From positions 5,095,891 through 5,159,890 of the forward strand of contig CM054135.1 in NCBI GenBank assembly GCA_028751875.1: a stretch of 64,000 bases of DNA, given 5' to 3'. Below the pieces are notes generated by a model. The model was not told the DNA's origin, searched no databases, and saw only the letters and a list, made by a program, of their open reading frames with translations. The position numbers and the translations under genes are program-made. Position 1 is the stretch's first letter. Every line of letters starts with the position of its first letter. This document shows positions 53,766-64,000 of the stretch, in pieces. The stretch comes from Rapana venosa (taxonomy: Eukaryota > Mollusca > Gastropoda > Neogastropoda > Muricidae).

Positions 53766-56700
53766 TGTGAGCAAACGTTTTAAAAATGTTGTCATGATCC
53801 GTTCCTTCTTTCCTCATAATATGAAGCACACCCTGCACTGCACTGCACCCCAAAGACTTAAAAGTTTAGTGGTTCCAACATGTAGTCTAACACACACACA
53901 CACACTATTGTCACACACATACACAGACATGCATGCACACATATGTACCCACGCACACACACAACCCCTTGTGTATCACTACTCATGTGTGTTTGTGTGA
54001 GTGTGTGTGCGAGACAGAGAGAGGGAGAGCAAATGAGTATGTGCATTTATGAGTGCGCACATGTGCATTTGTGTGTGCGCACATGTGCGTGTGTGTGTAT
54101 GTGTGTGTGTAATTGTGTGTGTGACCGTCAAAGAAACAGAAGCATCACAGCTGATAGAACATTCATACAAGTGAAAAAAAGAACACTACTACCACAAGCA
54201 TACAGTTTCAGCAGGCACAATTCTATTTTGTACTGAGCCGTTCAATCTACAACCTCTTGTCCAATCACACTGCATCTCTTTGCAAAGTAAACATAATCCT
54301 CAAAGAAAATAACATAACAACACTTTGAACAATGCATCTTAGTATCACACGCCAAGAAACAACAAAGCACAACAGTGTATCACAATCAACTTCACTTGCA
54401 TGAACAACAGCATGTCTCTGAAAACGTATGTATACAACATAACACACATACTTCAAGCACAAGAAAACGTTCTGAAAAAGAAAAGAAAACCTGGAGCTCC
54501 AAAATTATCTTTGCTGTTTGCCTGTGCATGTGGAAAAAATATAAACCTTTGTTTTCCCTAAGGACCTCAAGCCTCCGAAAAAATCTGAGTAAAACATGTA
54601 AACAGATAAAATTTTCAAATCATGAATACACAGACATTCAAAAAAGCAATAATAAAGAAATCAAGCAATTCAAATCAAAAGCCAAGATTAAAAAACAGTA
54701 TCCTTCTCAATGAATCTTAACAATGGTACATCATTCTACCCCAGAATCATTAAAATGGTATGTTAAACAGCTGAAAAAAATGAAATATAAAAAAACCTAG
54801 AAACACAGTAAGATTGTTTACATCTCAAGCAGCATACATGTACCAAATGTGCATGCAGGCATAGGAGCATACCGTACATAAACACAGATGCTACATTCAA
54901 AATCACCCAAGCTACTTCACTTGCTACAATCACTGACTAGACTTCCTTGCTCTGACTTCTTACTTTTTACTTTCTCATCATGCGCCCCACCACTGTTCAC
55001 TTATGAATATGACTGAAGAATTCAAAATGAGAATGATCACCAATTGGAACAAAAGGGATGACACATCCACCCCAAAAAGAAATCCATTCTGAAATACACA
55101 CTGCACAACATCTTGAAAAGCTGACCTGCCTACAATGTACCTCTCTGAGAAAAAAATATAGCTGTCTGAAATGTGATCAACATTGGAGCCAGTTATTCTT
55201 TTTGGGGTTTTTTGTCTCTTGGTCGATAACAAACTAATCTCAAGTGGAGGGTTACTTTCTTTCTATATGACAATACACTGAAGTCTCATGTGCAGTGCAC
55301 ATTTAGCATAAGAACCAACAGCAACAGCAGAACTGTGACAAATTTCTGCAAAAAAAACCACTACAAAATCTTGAAAAGACCAGGAGGAAAAAATGAAAGG
55401 GGGGTTGGGGGGGTTCTTTAATACTGATATTTTCTCCCTAGAATGGTAGCTCAAAACCAGGCACACAAACCTGTGGCAATACAATTCTATAAAAATTTGA
55501 TAGAATACTAAATATTCTTGACTGACACAAAAAAGGGCATCAATCCTTGTTCTCCACTGACAAGATTGAGGAAAAGTGTGTTTTTCCTTCCTTAACAAAT
55601 ACAATCATAAAAATTCAGTCCCTATCTTTGACACTAAAAATAAAGAGCATTAGCCAATTCCTCAAATACAAGGCTTAGTTAAATTAACCCAAACAGCACT
55701 TACATCACATTTCTAAAAAATTAAAATGGCTCACTACCAATGTTACAGAAATGTGACATACTATGGCGATGCCCAATATACTCTTAACGCTTGTGTTTGA
55801 TGAGATAAAAAGACATCAAGTGAGATCAATGTCCTGGGATCCTTTATGTATGATGATAGCTATCTGCCATGCATGAACACAGTCATCAGATGTATCTTTG
55901 TAAAAAAAAATTTCAAACACAAGTATACAACTTTCACTTCAGTTACCAAATGATTGGTGATGGGGATTTCTACGCAGAATGACTGGCACTAAAAGGGTTA
56001 ATATTCTAAAAACATACACAGAACACACTCATGATAAAACTTGTTTAGGTTCTTTCACAGTCTCACAAGACAAATTTTCTTCTCTTAAAACCATTTCACT
56101 GCCATATTTACTGCAGATTAAAAACACACAACAGAATACATCCACACATGTGAACATGTATCTCTCATAAAGGAAATAGAAACAGTGCCCAAAGCTGGAA
56201 AGGCATGTTATTTCTGCAACGAACATTACAACAAAAGTATCCTGAACATTTCTGATCTACACTATATTATCTGAATATTTTTTGCGGAGTAGAAACAACA
56301 AGCTTTCATCATGATCCTGAAAACTCCATAAATGGACAAAAGTTGAATCTTAACTACATGTATATCAAAAAATCTGTGCACAACACGCACACATGAATAC
56401 TGGTCAGATATATTTTCCCTTTTTTTAACAACAATAATAACAACAGTGATAGTATTTTTTTTCAAATTGATAACAAACATCTAAAAAAATAACACAATGC
56501 AACAACTGCATTTTAAAAAAACCCAACACAACACCACCAAAAACTGCATTTTCAAAATCTCAATACCACAATGGTGGGGAGAAAAAGGCCATGTTGTGTA
56601 AACCAACTTGAAAAAATCCCAAACAACCCTATGTGTTCTGAAAACCCCCCACCTCAACTCCACAATTTGAACTAAAGTGCACTTGTTAAATCACCACCAC

Positions 56701-58439
56701 AGAGGCCATTTCATGACAGGGTCATACATATCACAGATACCCAGTAAACATGGCTTCCATTAACTTTCCATGCAACTTCTCCTTCACCACCAATACAATA
56801 GAAAACAATGTCAAAGGCTTGATTTGAAAACAACAATAAAAATACCAGCCCAGCTCTCCATGTAGACCCTTTATAACAAGTTGAGAGAGAGAAAACATTA
56901 CATTTTAAAGGCTTCATTTCAAAACAACACTAGCAATATAAGTTTCCACTAAATGCAATGTCAATGAAATCTAGTGATGTTTTCAGACCATTACCAACAT
57001 TTTCTACAGATTGTGCAAACCACAGTATGACAGCTGTGCTATAAAAGTCCATTTGTGCTGACTGCCACTTTTTGTTATGACAACGTCCAACTGTTTCACT
57101 AACATGGTATGCTTTGCAGATGGGGGTGAAGGACAGACAGGGGGAAGAGTGAGACTTATATTCAAAGTACTTATATGGAAGATTGTAAATCATTTATGTG
57201 TGCGTGAGTTAATTATTTATAACTCTGTGCGTGTGTCTTCAATGTTTACGTCTGTTCACTTAAAGTGATATTAGACAAAGGAGGTTTGGCGGGAGGGGGT
57301 GGGGGTTGATGAGATATGAGGGCTTTAAGAAAAAGATATATGCATGTTGGTAGTTATGTACATTAAAAGACTGATTCCAATAACTAAATGCTGTGTTTGT
57401 GTGTGTGCACATGCGTGAGTGCATGCATGCATACGTGTGTGGAGTGGAGTGGAGTGGAGTAGGTGGAGTGGGTTGTGTGCTGTGGTGTAGTATGGCGTGG
57501 TGAAGTGTAGTGTGGTAGGTGGATGCAAGCAATGAACAAGTACACGTTTGTAAGCTTATGTATACTGCAAAGTTGTGTATGTTCACAAAGCATTCCGGAT
57601 ATACAACATACAGCTAAAGACCTTTGCAAATATGAGAATAAGAGAGAAAGAAGGGAGGGCAGACAGACAAACACAACACAGACAAAAAGCACTGACAGAA
57701 AGCATAGGCACAGGGAAAGACGCAGCCTATAGGGAAAATAAAATCTACAACAAATTGTGGTATGCCTTGCACTGCATTTGAATTAGTAAATACAACAGCA
57801 TAGGGAAAAAAAATGCCTTGATATTTTTTTTTTTAAATATCACAAAGCAAAATCATACAATAAAAAAAACTACCAAAGAATAGCTACGAACGCTCCAGAA
57901 CTACTGCTGATTTAAATGTGCATTCCTAGCACCTATAACAAAAGAGAAGTAATTCAAGCAACACTCTAAGCCAAAACAAGAAAGAAAAAAAACGCCACCA
58001 AGTGTATTTTGTGCTAAATTGTGGTTGAATATTTGTGTAATAACCTAGCATGCAGCATAGAGGGGACCCAGAACCCAGCGAATGTGCTATTGAAGTCTGC
58101 CAAGTTAGAAGTAGATGGTCCTTTGGGATACTCAAAAGCTGCAGAGGATGAGGAAGTACTTAACTATGTTCACACATGTTTCCAAAACAGAAATCCATTG
58201 ATTTTTCTGTGGCTGGTGGGGGGTTTTTGCTGATCAGACTTGTTATCCCCTGAAAAATAGTTTTGTTCTTAAAAATAGTGAAATGGGGGTGTGGTGGGAA
58301 GTAAAAATGCCAGAGAAGATCTTGCATGTGTATCAAAATGAATCCACTACAAAAAGAGGAGGGTCAAGTGCTTGGTTCATCTGTACAGGGCAATGTTTCT
58401 GCTAATAGAATGTCACTGACCAGGCCAAGAAAAGCTTCA

Positions 58440-58565
58440 TACTTCTTCTTCTTCTTTGTCGAATGCTCAGACAGCATCTATTGTCTGTTACATGAGCCAA
58501 AATGTGTAGCACTGACAGGCCCAGCACATCCGACTTTTGCGTGAGAGAAAAGTTTCTGACAAAAA
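58440..58565 (+). repeat. dispersed repeat S6 fragment
   Basis: GTCGAATGCTCAGACAGCAT, CTATTGTCTGTTACAT, AGCACTGACAGGCCCAGCAC and CGACTTTTGCGTGAGAGA match 62880-62985. Confidence 0.6.
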
Positions 58566-58774
58566 GAATCTGTCAGCAATGTGGTGTAGCATGAAACAGT
58601 CACATGCAGTGACACTTCCTGGGAAACATAAAACTGAAATGCAAGCAGAATGAACATACATCTCTATTCAATAAGTATATTTTCTTTGCTTAAAAACAAA
58701 AACTATCCCAACAAAAGAACAAAAGCTTCCCTGCAGCCACTATCCCCCCTCCCCCCCTATTGTTATAATCAGTT

Positions 58775-58885
58775 GCTCTCTGAAGTCAGAGTGCGGCTAC
58801 ATTAATGGTGGGCAAAAACAGTTGCATACGCAAAATCTCGTCAGTGGTGAACCTCAGAGCTCTAGCCAAGGAATAAAAATAAATA
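58775..58885 (+). repeat. SINE S1 3'-part fragment
   Basis: TCTGAAGTCAGAGTGCGGCT, ATTAATGGTGGG, CATACGCAAAATCTCGTCAG and CAGAGCTCTAGCCAAGGA match the S1 core. Confidence 0.7.
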
Positions 58886-60518
58886 AATAAAACTAAACAA
58901 TAATCAGTCAGACAGCTGCACTGCAGTTTACTCTTACGTAGGTGGGGGAAGCTCAGTTTTTATCATGAATCTGTGCAGAGCGCTTTGTGTGGACAATCGC
59001 CAGTTTCTCTCAAAACACAGAAAACACTGTTGATTTCCCCCCAACTCTATAAGGGGCTGAACAGGAGCTGATAAATTTTAAATCAAATCAAACACTACAA
59101 ATGTTGTTTGCTTTTTGTACACACACACACACACACACACACATACACATACACACACACACAAATTGTAAACCACCACACAAAAGAATGCAAAGACTAC
59201 CTGCTGTTGCAATTGACAATAAACAAGTTATCCAACTTCAAAGCAGAAGAAATTTTTTTTAAAAAGAAGACAAATACATACAGTGAAACCATTCAACTAA
59301 AAGTTGACACCAAAAGGTATCATCTGTATGTAAGGCAATAGAACCATGAAAGGAAAACACACTACAAAGGCATGGTTTCAATTTCTTCACACACTACAAA
59401 AGCACAGTTTCCATTCCTTCAACATGACTTAATGCTGGATTTCAATCAAAATGATGAACTATGACTAGCTAAGCTAAGCATCAAAACCCAAACTCTTCAG
59501 TGTGAACACACAGATACCACAACAGTCATTTCAGATCAACTTTTCTCATGAATCTGTGGTGCTCAAATCTTGATTCAACATTCACCTCTGCACAAGTCAA
59601 TGGATGACAAATCACGTGTCAACTGATTACCAAATACCTGCAGTCAACCATCATAGAACTCTAGCTTGTTTTGTCACTTCAGACTGTTCATGCATCGTCA
59701 GTGTTTAAGATCATTTGTTGATTTATGGATCAGTTGCCGTTGGATTTTGCAGGTAAAAGAGTGTTTCAGCCCTTAGTCTACTGATCACTGTCATACTGGC
59801 TGCTGAGAATATTTCTTGCCAAAATGTCTACACCTTGTTCATATGGAATGTTGTTGATGAACAGTTTTGTACACCATACTTGTCAAGATCTGTACACCAA
59901 ACAGAAAAAAAGTTCTAATGAATCATCACACTCACACACACATACACAATAACACTCTTATGTGCTCTAAACCAAACATTTCCCTTTGCTTCAAAACCAA
60001 GCATCAAGAATCCAGATCCAAGAAAGTATTTGTTGCATATCACACACACAAAAATACATTTCAGATTTTGTGACATCCAAATTTTACAATACATTCACAA
60101 CTCTATATCTAGATAATTTACAAAATGAAAAACTCAGGAACATTGTAGTTGTGCGTCTGTCTCAAAAACGAGCCAAGTCAATTCAGTCTTGTCAGCTTTC
60201 CTAATAAAATACCACTACTGGTCAACTTATAGACTTGAGACTCTGATGCATCGGTAACACATCACGATCAAGACAGGGTGTCTAGGTACAGGTCATACAG
60301 TTAAATGGGATTTTGAAAGTACTGACATTCAGCATGATATATGAAACAGTCAAAGCTATTTTCACAGTAATTATAGCAGTTGAAGCCTCAGCTTTAGCTG
60401 AACATGTTGCAGGCACTCACAGAATCAATACTGGTGCGATTACATCATGTTGACGATACCGGGTTTTGAAGAAACAGCAGGCTCCAGGCTGAAAATGCAC
60501 TCTACGGTCCAGACAGTT

Positions 60519-60726
60519 TCAGCTTTGATATTTCAATCTTTTGATTACATAAAGGGTCAAACAGAGACCTCCTGATAAAATAAAAGGCACTGGCTCAATG
60601 CTCACAAGACTGAAAATGTCTTTCCACCAAAAGTCATCACCAAAGACCTTCACAACAAAAGCCCCTACAAATCCTGTCACATAATGTGTGTGGCTATGGT
60701 ACACCCAGATTGTTTTTCCTGTTTCA
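60519..60726 (-). CDS. terminal coding exon of the membrane protein
   Basis: 208 bp with 69 codons and a TGA. The acceptor has a pyrimidine-rich lead. Codon-level structure (hydrophobic blocks broken by charged turns) looks protein-like, not repeat-like. Confidence 0.55.
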
Positions 60727-62648
60727 CTGCAAATGAGAAGCATAATGAATACAGAGTTGTTCTACATATAAAATTCCTCGATTCCGATATTTCTCTGTCA
60801 CGAGAAATGTACATCACCACTGAGGCAAACGCACTTCTGCCAGTTTATCTTACTGTAACCATCACCTTTAAAATAACAAACATGTTTCAGAATCTGCAAG
60901 AAGTGTGTAACACATACCATGATTTCTTCCTGTTGTATACCAAAACATGATCCTTTTAGCAGCATACATGAAGCAAAAATACCATTCATAACGCCAACAG
61001 GAGGATTCTCTCTCAAATACCAATTTAGCTAGACTTATTTGCCAAATCTGATTTATGGCTCACAGCCACAGCCGCCACAAACAGCACAAAAATTTACCCA
61101 AACAAAGCATTTTAAGTAGAATGATGCTTCCCCCACCCTCCTTTTCCATTCCTCCCTTACTCGTGCATTCACTCCATTTCCTTGCCCTACTTTTGAAGCT
61201 TGGACACCATTCACAGACCCACCCAAAGCGGCATGAGCTACTCTCAGATGTGATAAGTATGTGTAGCTAATGTGGGGTTTGAAACAAAATTCTCCTTTTA
61301 GCCACACCACAATTTCTGTATCTGACATCTGCAGAATTCAATGATTGCAGAAGAGGCAGGATCTGCTGGAGTGGCCCATAACCCTTGTGGAGGTGTCAGA
61401 GACGATGTTTATGGCCACATACAAAATACCCAAATCTTCAGCAGAGCAAGAGATTCTGACAACCCTTAGATGGCCTTCTGTCTGTTCACTCACTCTGCAG
61501 GTAGCCATTTAAAAAAAAAAAAAGACAAACAGGGTGGATGCACAAGCAAGGCAGGAACTGGAAGGGGCAGAGGTGTCTTTTATCAAGAACATTTAGGGGG
61601 CGGCAACATTTTCTGGCTATCTGAGGCAGCTGTGAGCGGTACTACAGAAGTCAGATTTGGTCAGTATAGCATGGCTAAACACTGAACTTTGTAAACCTGC
61701 AGGCTTCAAAAACCAAATTCTGAAACCACAACAAATGATATATTGATTTTTATAACACAAATCAATAAATCTGGCATGCATACATACATAATTGTTTGGA
61801 TTTGTCTAAGTTAACTGATCCCTTTGTTTCCAATATACATATTTATTGCACCTACCACACCACTGCCTTCACTAGACAACCCCCTCATAAACTCTTAAAT
61901 CTTGATACATGTCATTACTCGTCAAAACACACACACACAGACACACAAAGTCTTGGCCCAAACTGAAGAGGCTTTAAGTTCATGAAGAATCACAGAGTCT
62001 GCAGCCGAAAGCAAACGAAAAATATACACCGAAGTCTGCAGACAATAAACCACTGCAGTCCATTTTCAGTCACTGTGCATCACTTTTTGATCCACAGTGG
62101 AATGCGGTATGTATTCTGTGGAGGGAAATACAGAATATATACACCTGCTCAGTAACCATTCCCCTTGTGTGTGTGTGCATATGTGCACACACACAGACAC
62201 ACACACACACACACTTCACACCACCATAGTTTCTCACCATGTTGGATGGATAAACTGATGCATTCACTTCCAAGTCAAGGGATATTTTCCAGAGAACCTG
62301 AAATTTTGCAGATTAAGTTTGTACATCAAGCCCAGGTTATCAGCCCATTTTTCCACTTCAGATTTCATTCACACACACACACACACTCTGATCACGCTTG
62401 CCACTTGTCCCCCCTACAAAAAATCCCGAGGCATCTACAGACATGAGACGCTGACCCAGACAGCTTTTTTCTGTTCGGAGTTGATGGCTGTTTTGATGTG
62501 AGTGCTCATCTCTGCCAGGTTTCCCCCCTGCACCACCAAGGAGAAGAGGTGGGAGAAGTCTTCCTCCATTTTGGCAAAGTGGTCGTAGCTGTCCTTGGAG
62601 GCTTTGCTGCTCAGCTTCTCTGGCAAAAACTGGGAATCACGGATTTCT
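60519..62648 (-). CDS. C-terminal part of an unrecognised membrane protein (two exons)
   Basis: The exon 62648-62439 (acceptor TTTCTTTCAG; donor CT then GTAGAT) encodes EIRDSQFLPEKLSSKASKDS and a helical, charged stretch to SEQKKAVW. The exon 60726-60519 (acceptor TCTCATTTGCAG) encodes SETGKTIWVYHSHTHYVTGF to VIKRLKYQS-stop. The end phases agree (2 to 2), giving an uninterrupted join. Two hydrophobic segments (about GFVGAFVVKVF and PFILSGGLCLTLYVI) flank a short acidic/Trp loop (FGDDFWWKD), followed by a short basic tail, suggesting a membrane-anchored C-terminus. The donor is not strong and I do not recognise the family. More 5' exons would lie right of the window. Confidence 0.5.
62439..62648 (-). 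CDS. penultimate coding exon of the membrane protein
   Basis: 210 bp, open throughout. It encodes a likely soluble helical segment (DHFAKMEEDFSHLFSLVVQG). An earlier GT (after AVWV) is an alternative donor but would not keep phase with the next exon. Confidence 0.5.
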
Positions 62649-62675
62649 CTGAAAGAAAGAGTCAGGATGATTGTG

Positions 62676-62760
62676 TCATTCAGCGTATCTAAGCACTTTG
62701 ATATGTTGCTTTACAAGATTCAGCGCTATATAAATTCCACACATTATTATCATTATTTAT
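62676..62760 (+). repeat. SINE S2-type 3' tail
   Basis: GCTTTACAAGATTCAGCGCT and ATATAAATTCCACACATTAT match the tail of S2 in forward orientation. Only the last about 80 bp is present. Confidence 0.75.
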
Positions 62761-62859
62761 CAAGGTAATCAGTCAACGCGAAAACCAAAACTATCCACAA
62801 TGTATAACAACTGACTCAAGAATGGAGTAAAACACACCAAATATCCTTGCTTGTTTCTT

Positions 62860-63185
62860 CTTCGTCATCGTCAAACATTCAGACAGCAACTATTGTTCTC
62901 TGTCATATCAGCGCTGCCATTAAACACCTGACAAGTCAGGACCAGCACATTTGACTTTGACATGGGAGAGAATTGTTATCTTTTAAGTCTTTCTGGGAAA
63001 AAGGCAGAAGAATGGACCAAAAAGGCAAAAAATAGACAAGAAGGACGTGACAGGAAGAAAAGGAACAAGGCAAACACAAAGAGAGGAACAGAAAAGAGGG
63101 AGTTCCTAGCACAGAATTTCCAAAAGGTGGGGATGCTATTTATACTGACAGGCCCAGGTATCCCTGCCAATGTCCACATCCATTT
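62860..63185 (+). repeat. dispersed repeat, family S6
   Basis: The best pair for 40093-40400. It starts at a TTCTTCTTCGTCATCG run and ends near CAGGCCCAGGTATCCC. Confidence 0.75.
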
Positions 63186-63267
63186 TAACTGTAGCATCAG
63201 CGTAGCCAAAACTACCCAACAAGTATATAAAAAGACATACACTACACTTGTCTTTAATACTTCTGAC

Positions 63268-63268
63268 T

Positions 63269-63303
<35 letters not shown>
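63268..63303. repeat. (CA)n microsatellite
   Basis: CA array between the S6 and S3 copies. Confidence 0.92.
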
Positions 63304-63304
<1 letters not shown>

Positions 63305-63307
<3 letters not shown>

Positions 63308-63600
63308 TGGGATAGCCTGGTGGTCAGAGTGATGTTTTTGTGATATGCTGACCTGGGTTCAATTCTCATTCAAGAGGATTTTTCCTCTGGAGTTAAAATC
63401 AGTGCTGACTCCACTCTCCCCTAAAGTCTTTTGAGATGAGACTATAAACCGAGGTCCTGTGTGCAAACGCACGCAGAACATCTGAGCACATGTTAAAACC
63501 CATTCAGCTTTTCGAAAGAGTAGGCCATTGTGTGCCAGTGGGAACGGGTGACAAAATTGACAAAACTGCATACACACAGGGACTGGATGTAAAAAAGCAC
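63305..63600 (+). mobile_element. SINE S3, best copy, tRNA-like head
   Basis: The head GGGATAGCCTGGTGGTCAGA has B-box GGGTTCAATTCTC. The body has CTCTGGAGTTAAAATCAGTG, AAGTCTTTTGAGATGAGACT, ATAAACCGAGGTCCTGTGTG, ACGCACGCAGAACATCTGAG and AAGAGTAGGCCATTGTGTGC. An A-rich tail follows to about 63680. Confidence 0.8.
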
Positions 63601-63604
63601 ACAA

Positions 63605-64000
63605 GTGCTTATCCATTAACCTTAAAATTAAAGAATAAAATAAAATTTTAAAATTTTAAAAATACAATAAAACAAACACACAAACAAACACACACTAAAG
63701 TCTGCCAAAATCTCAAGATTCATTAATACTTATATATTCATGAAAATCTGACTCATGGGATTTTTCTTCTTACCACAGTAGAGATGAGAATGTATTCTTA
63801 AATCAAAATTCCTTTAAAAAAACAAAACCAAAAAACTCAACTTCTTTTGACTGCTTGAATGATTTTTTTCACAAGCTATGCAAGAACAGAAAAGATGTAT
63901 TACTCAAATCAGTCCCAGACATAGGAAAAAAACAATTTCAAAGTTGTTTGAAAAGAGACTCTCACTGTAAACAAAGGTACATGGAAAAAAAGGTTACTTT
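63605..64000. other. no gene seen at right edge
   Basis: AT-rich sequence with A-runs. It would be an intron of the minus-strand membrane-protein gene if that model holds. Confidence 0.35.

Larger units (their letters stand above)
54180..60518. other. long repeat-poor AT-rich stretch; possible 3' UTR of the gene ending at 60519
   Basis: Over 6 kb with few transposon relics. Exceptions are GT/CA patches near 57390-57430 and 59120-59162, an S6 fragment near 58450 and an S1 fragment near 58775. No frame looks protein-coding. Many AATAAA-like hexamers occur on the minus strand. A long untranslated exon is an inference from position only. Confidence 0.3.

Overview
This window is animal nuclear DNA, most likely from a mollusc and perhaps a gastropod. 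That placement is an inference. It rests on intron-split genes with GT/AG boundaries, several animal non-LTR retrotransposon (LINE) types with small nuclear RNA-gene-derived SINEs, very abundant (GT)n microsatellites, and long poly-G/poly-C runs. There is no bacterial-style operon, CRISPR array, rRNA or intact tRNA gene.

Host genes. Two cyclophilin (peptidyl-prolyl isomerase) genes lie on the minus strand. The right one (44406 down to 39407) is complete: five coding exons, 202 residues, an N-terminal mitochondrial-type leader, PPIF/cyclophilin-D-like. The left one (14699 down to 1689, continuing off the left edge) is cyclophilin-A-like; exons 1-3 are present and the last exons lie outside the window. 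Both share a 31-bp second exon and a 186-bp third exon with identical phases. At the right edge two compatible minus-strand exons (62648-62439 and 60726-60519) encode the C-terminus of an unrecognised membrane protein. The repeat-poor AT-rich stretch from 60.5 down to about 54.2 kb may hold its 3' UTR.

Repeats, left to right. 0-14.7 kb: cyclophilin-A introns holding a near full-length minus-strand RTE-like LINE with an 11-bp target duplication, a TTAA-flanked piggyBac-like MITE candidate, and large GT/TA arrays. 15.7-29.3 kb: a dense plus-strand nest of LINEs. An RTE-like element is inserted, with a 22-bp target duplication, exactly at the start codon of another element's ORF1 that carries a 2A-like GVESNPGP motif. 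Next come a CR1/L2-like RT split by a tRNA-derived SINE, a nearly open RTE-like RT, and a third LINE family broken by a poly-G run, a 51-bp minisatellite and an exon-like stretch. 29-39 kb: GATA arrays, a LINE ORF1 esterase relic, two large hairpins and many SINEs. 39-49 kb: the PPIF-like gene with SINEs in and around it. 49-53 kb: an intact 294-residue ORF of unknown function and a jockey-type LINE fragment. 53-64 kb: mostly unique sequence with scattered SINE pieces.

At least six dispersed SINE-like families can be told apart by comparing copies inside the window. Family names S1-S6 are used here only as local labels. Sequence between listed features is intron or intergenic DNA in which I see no supportable gene.
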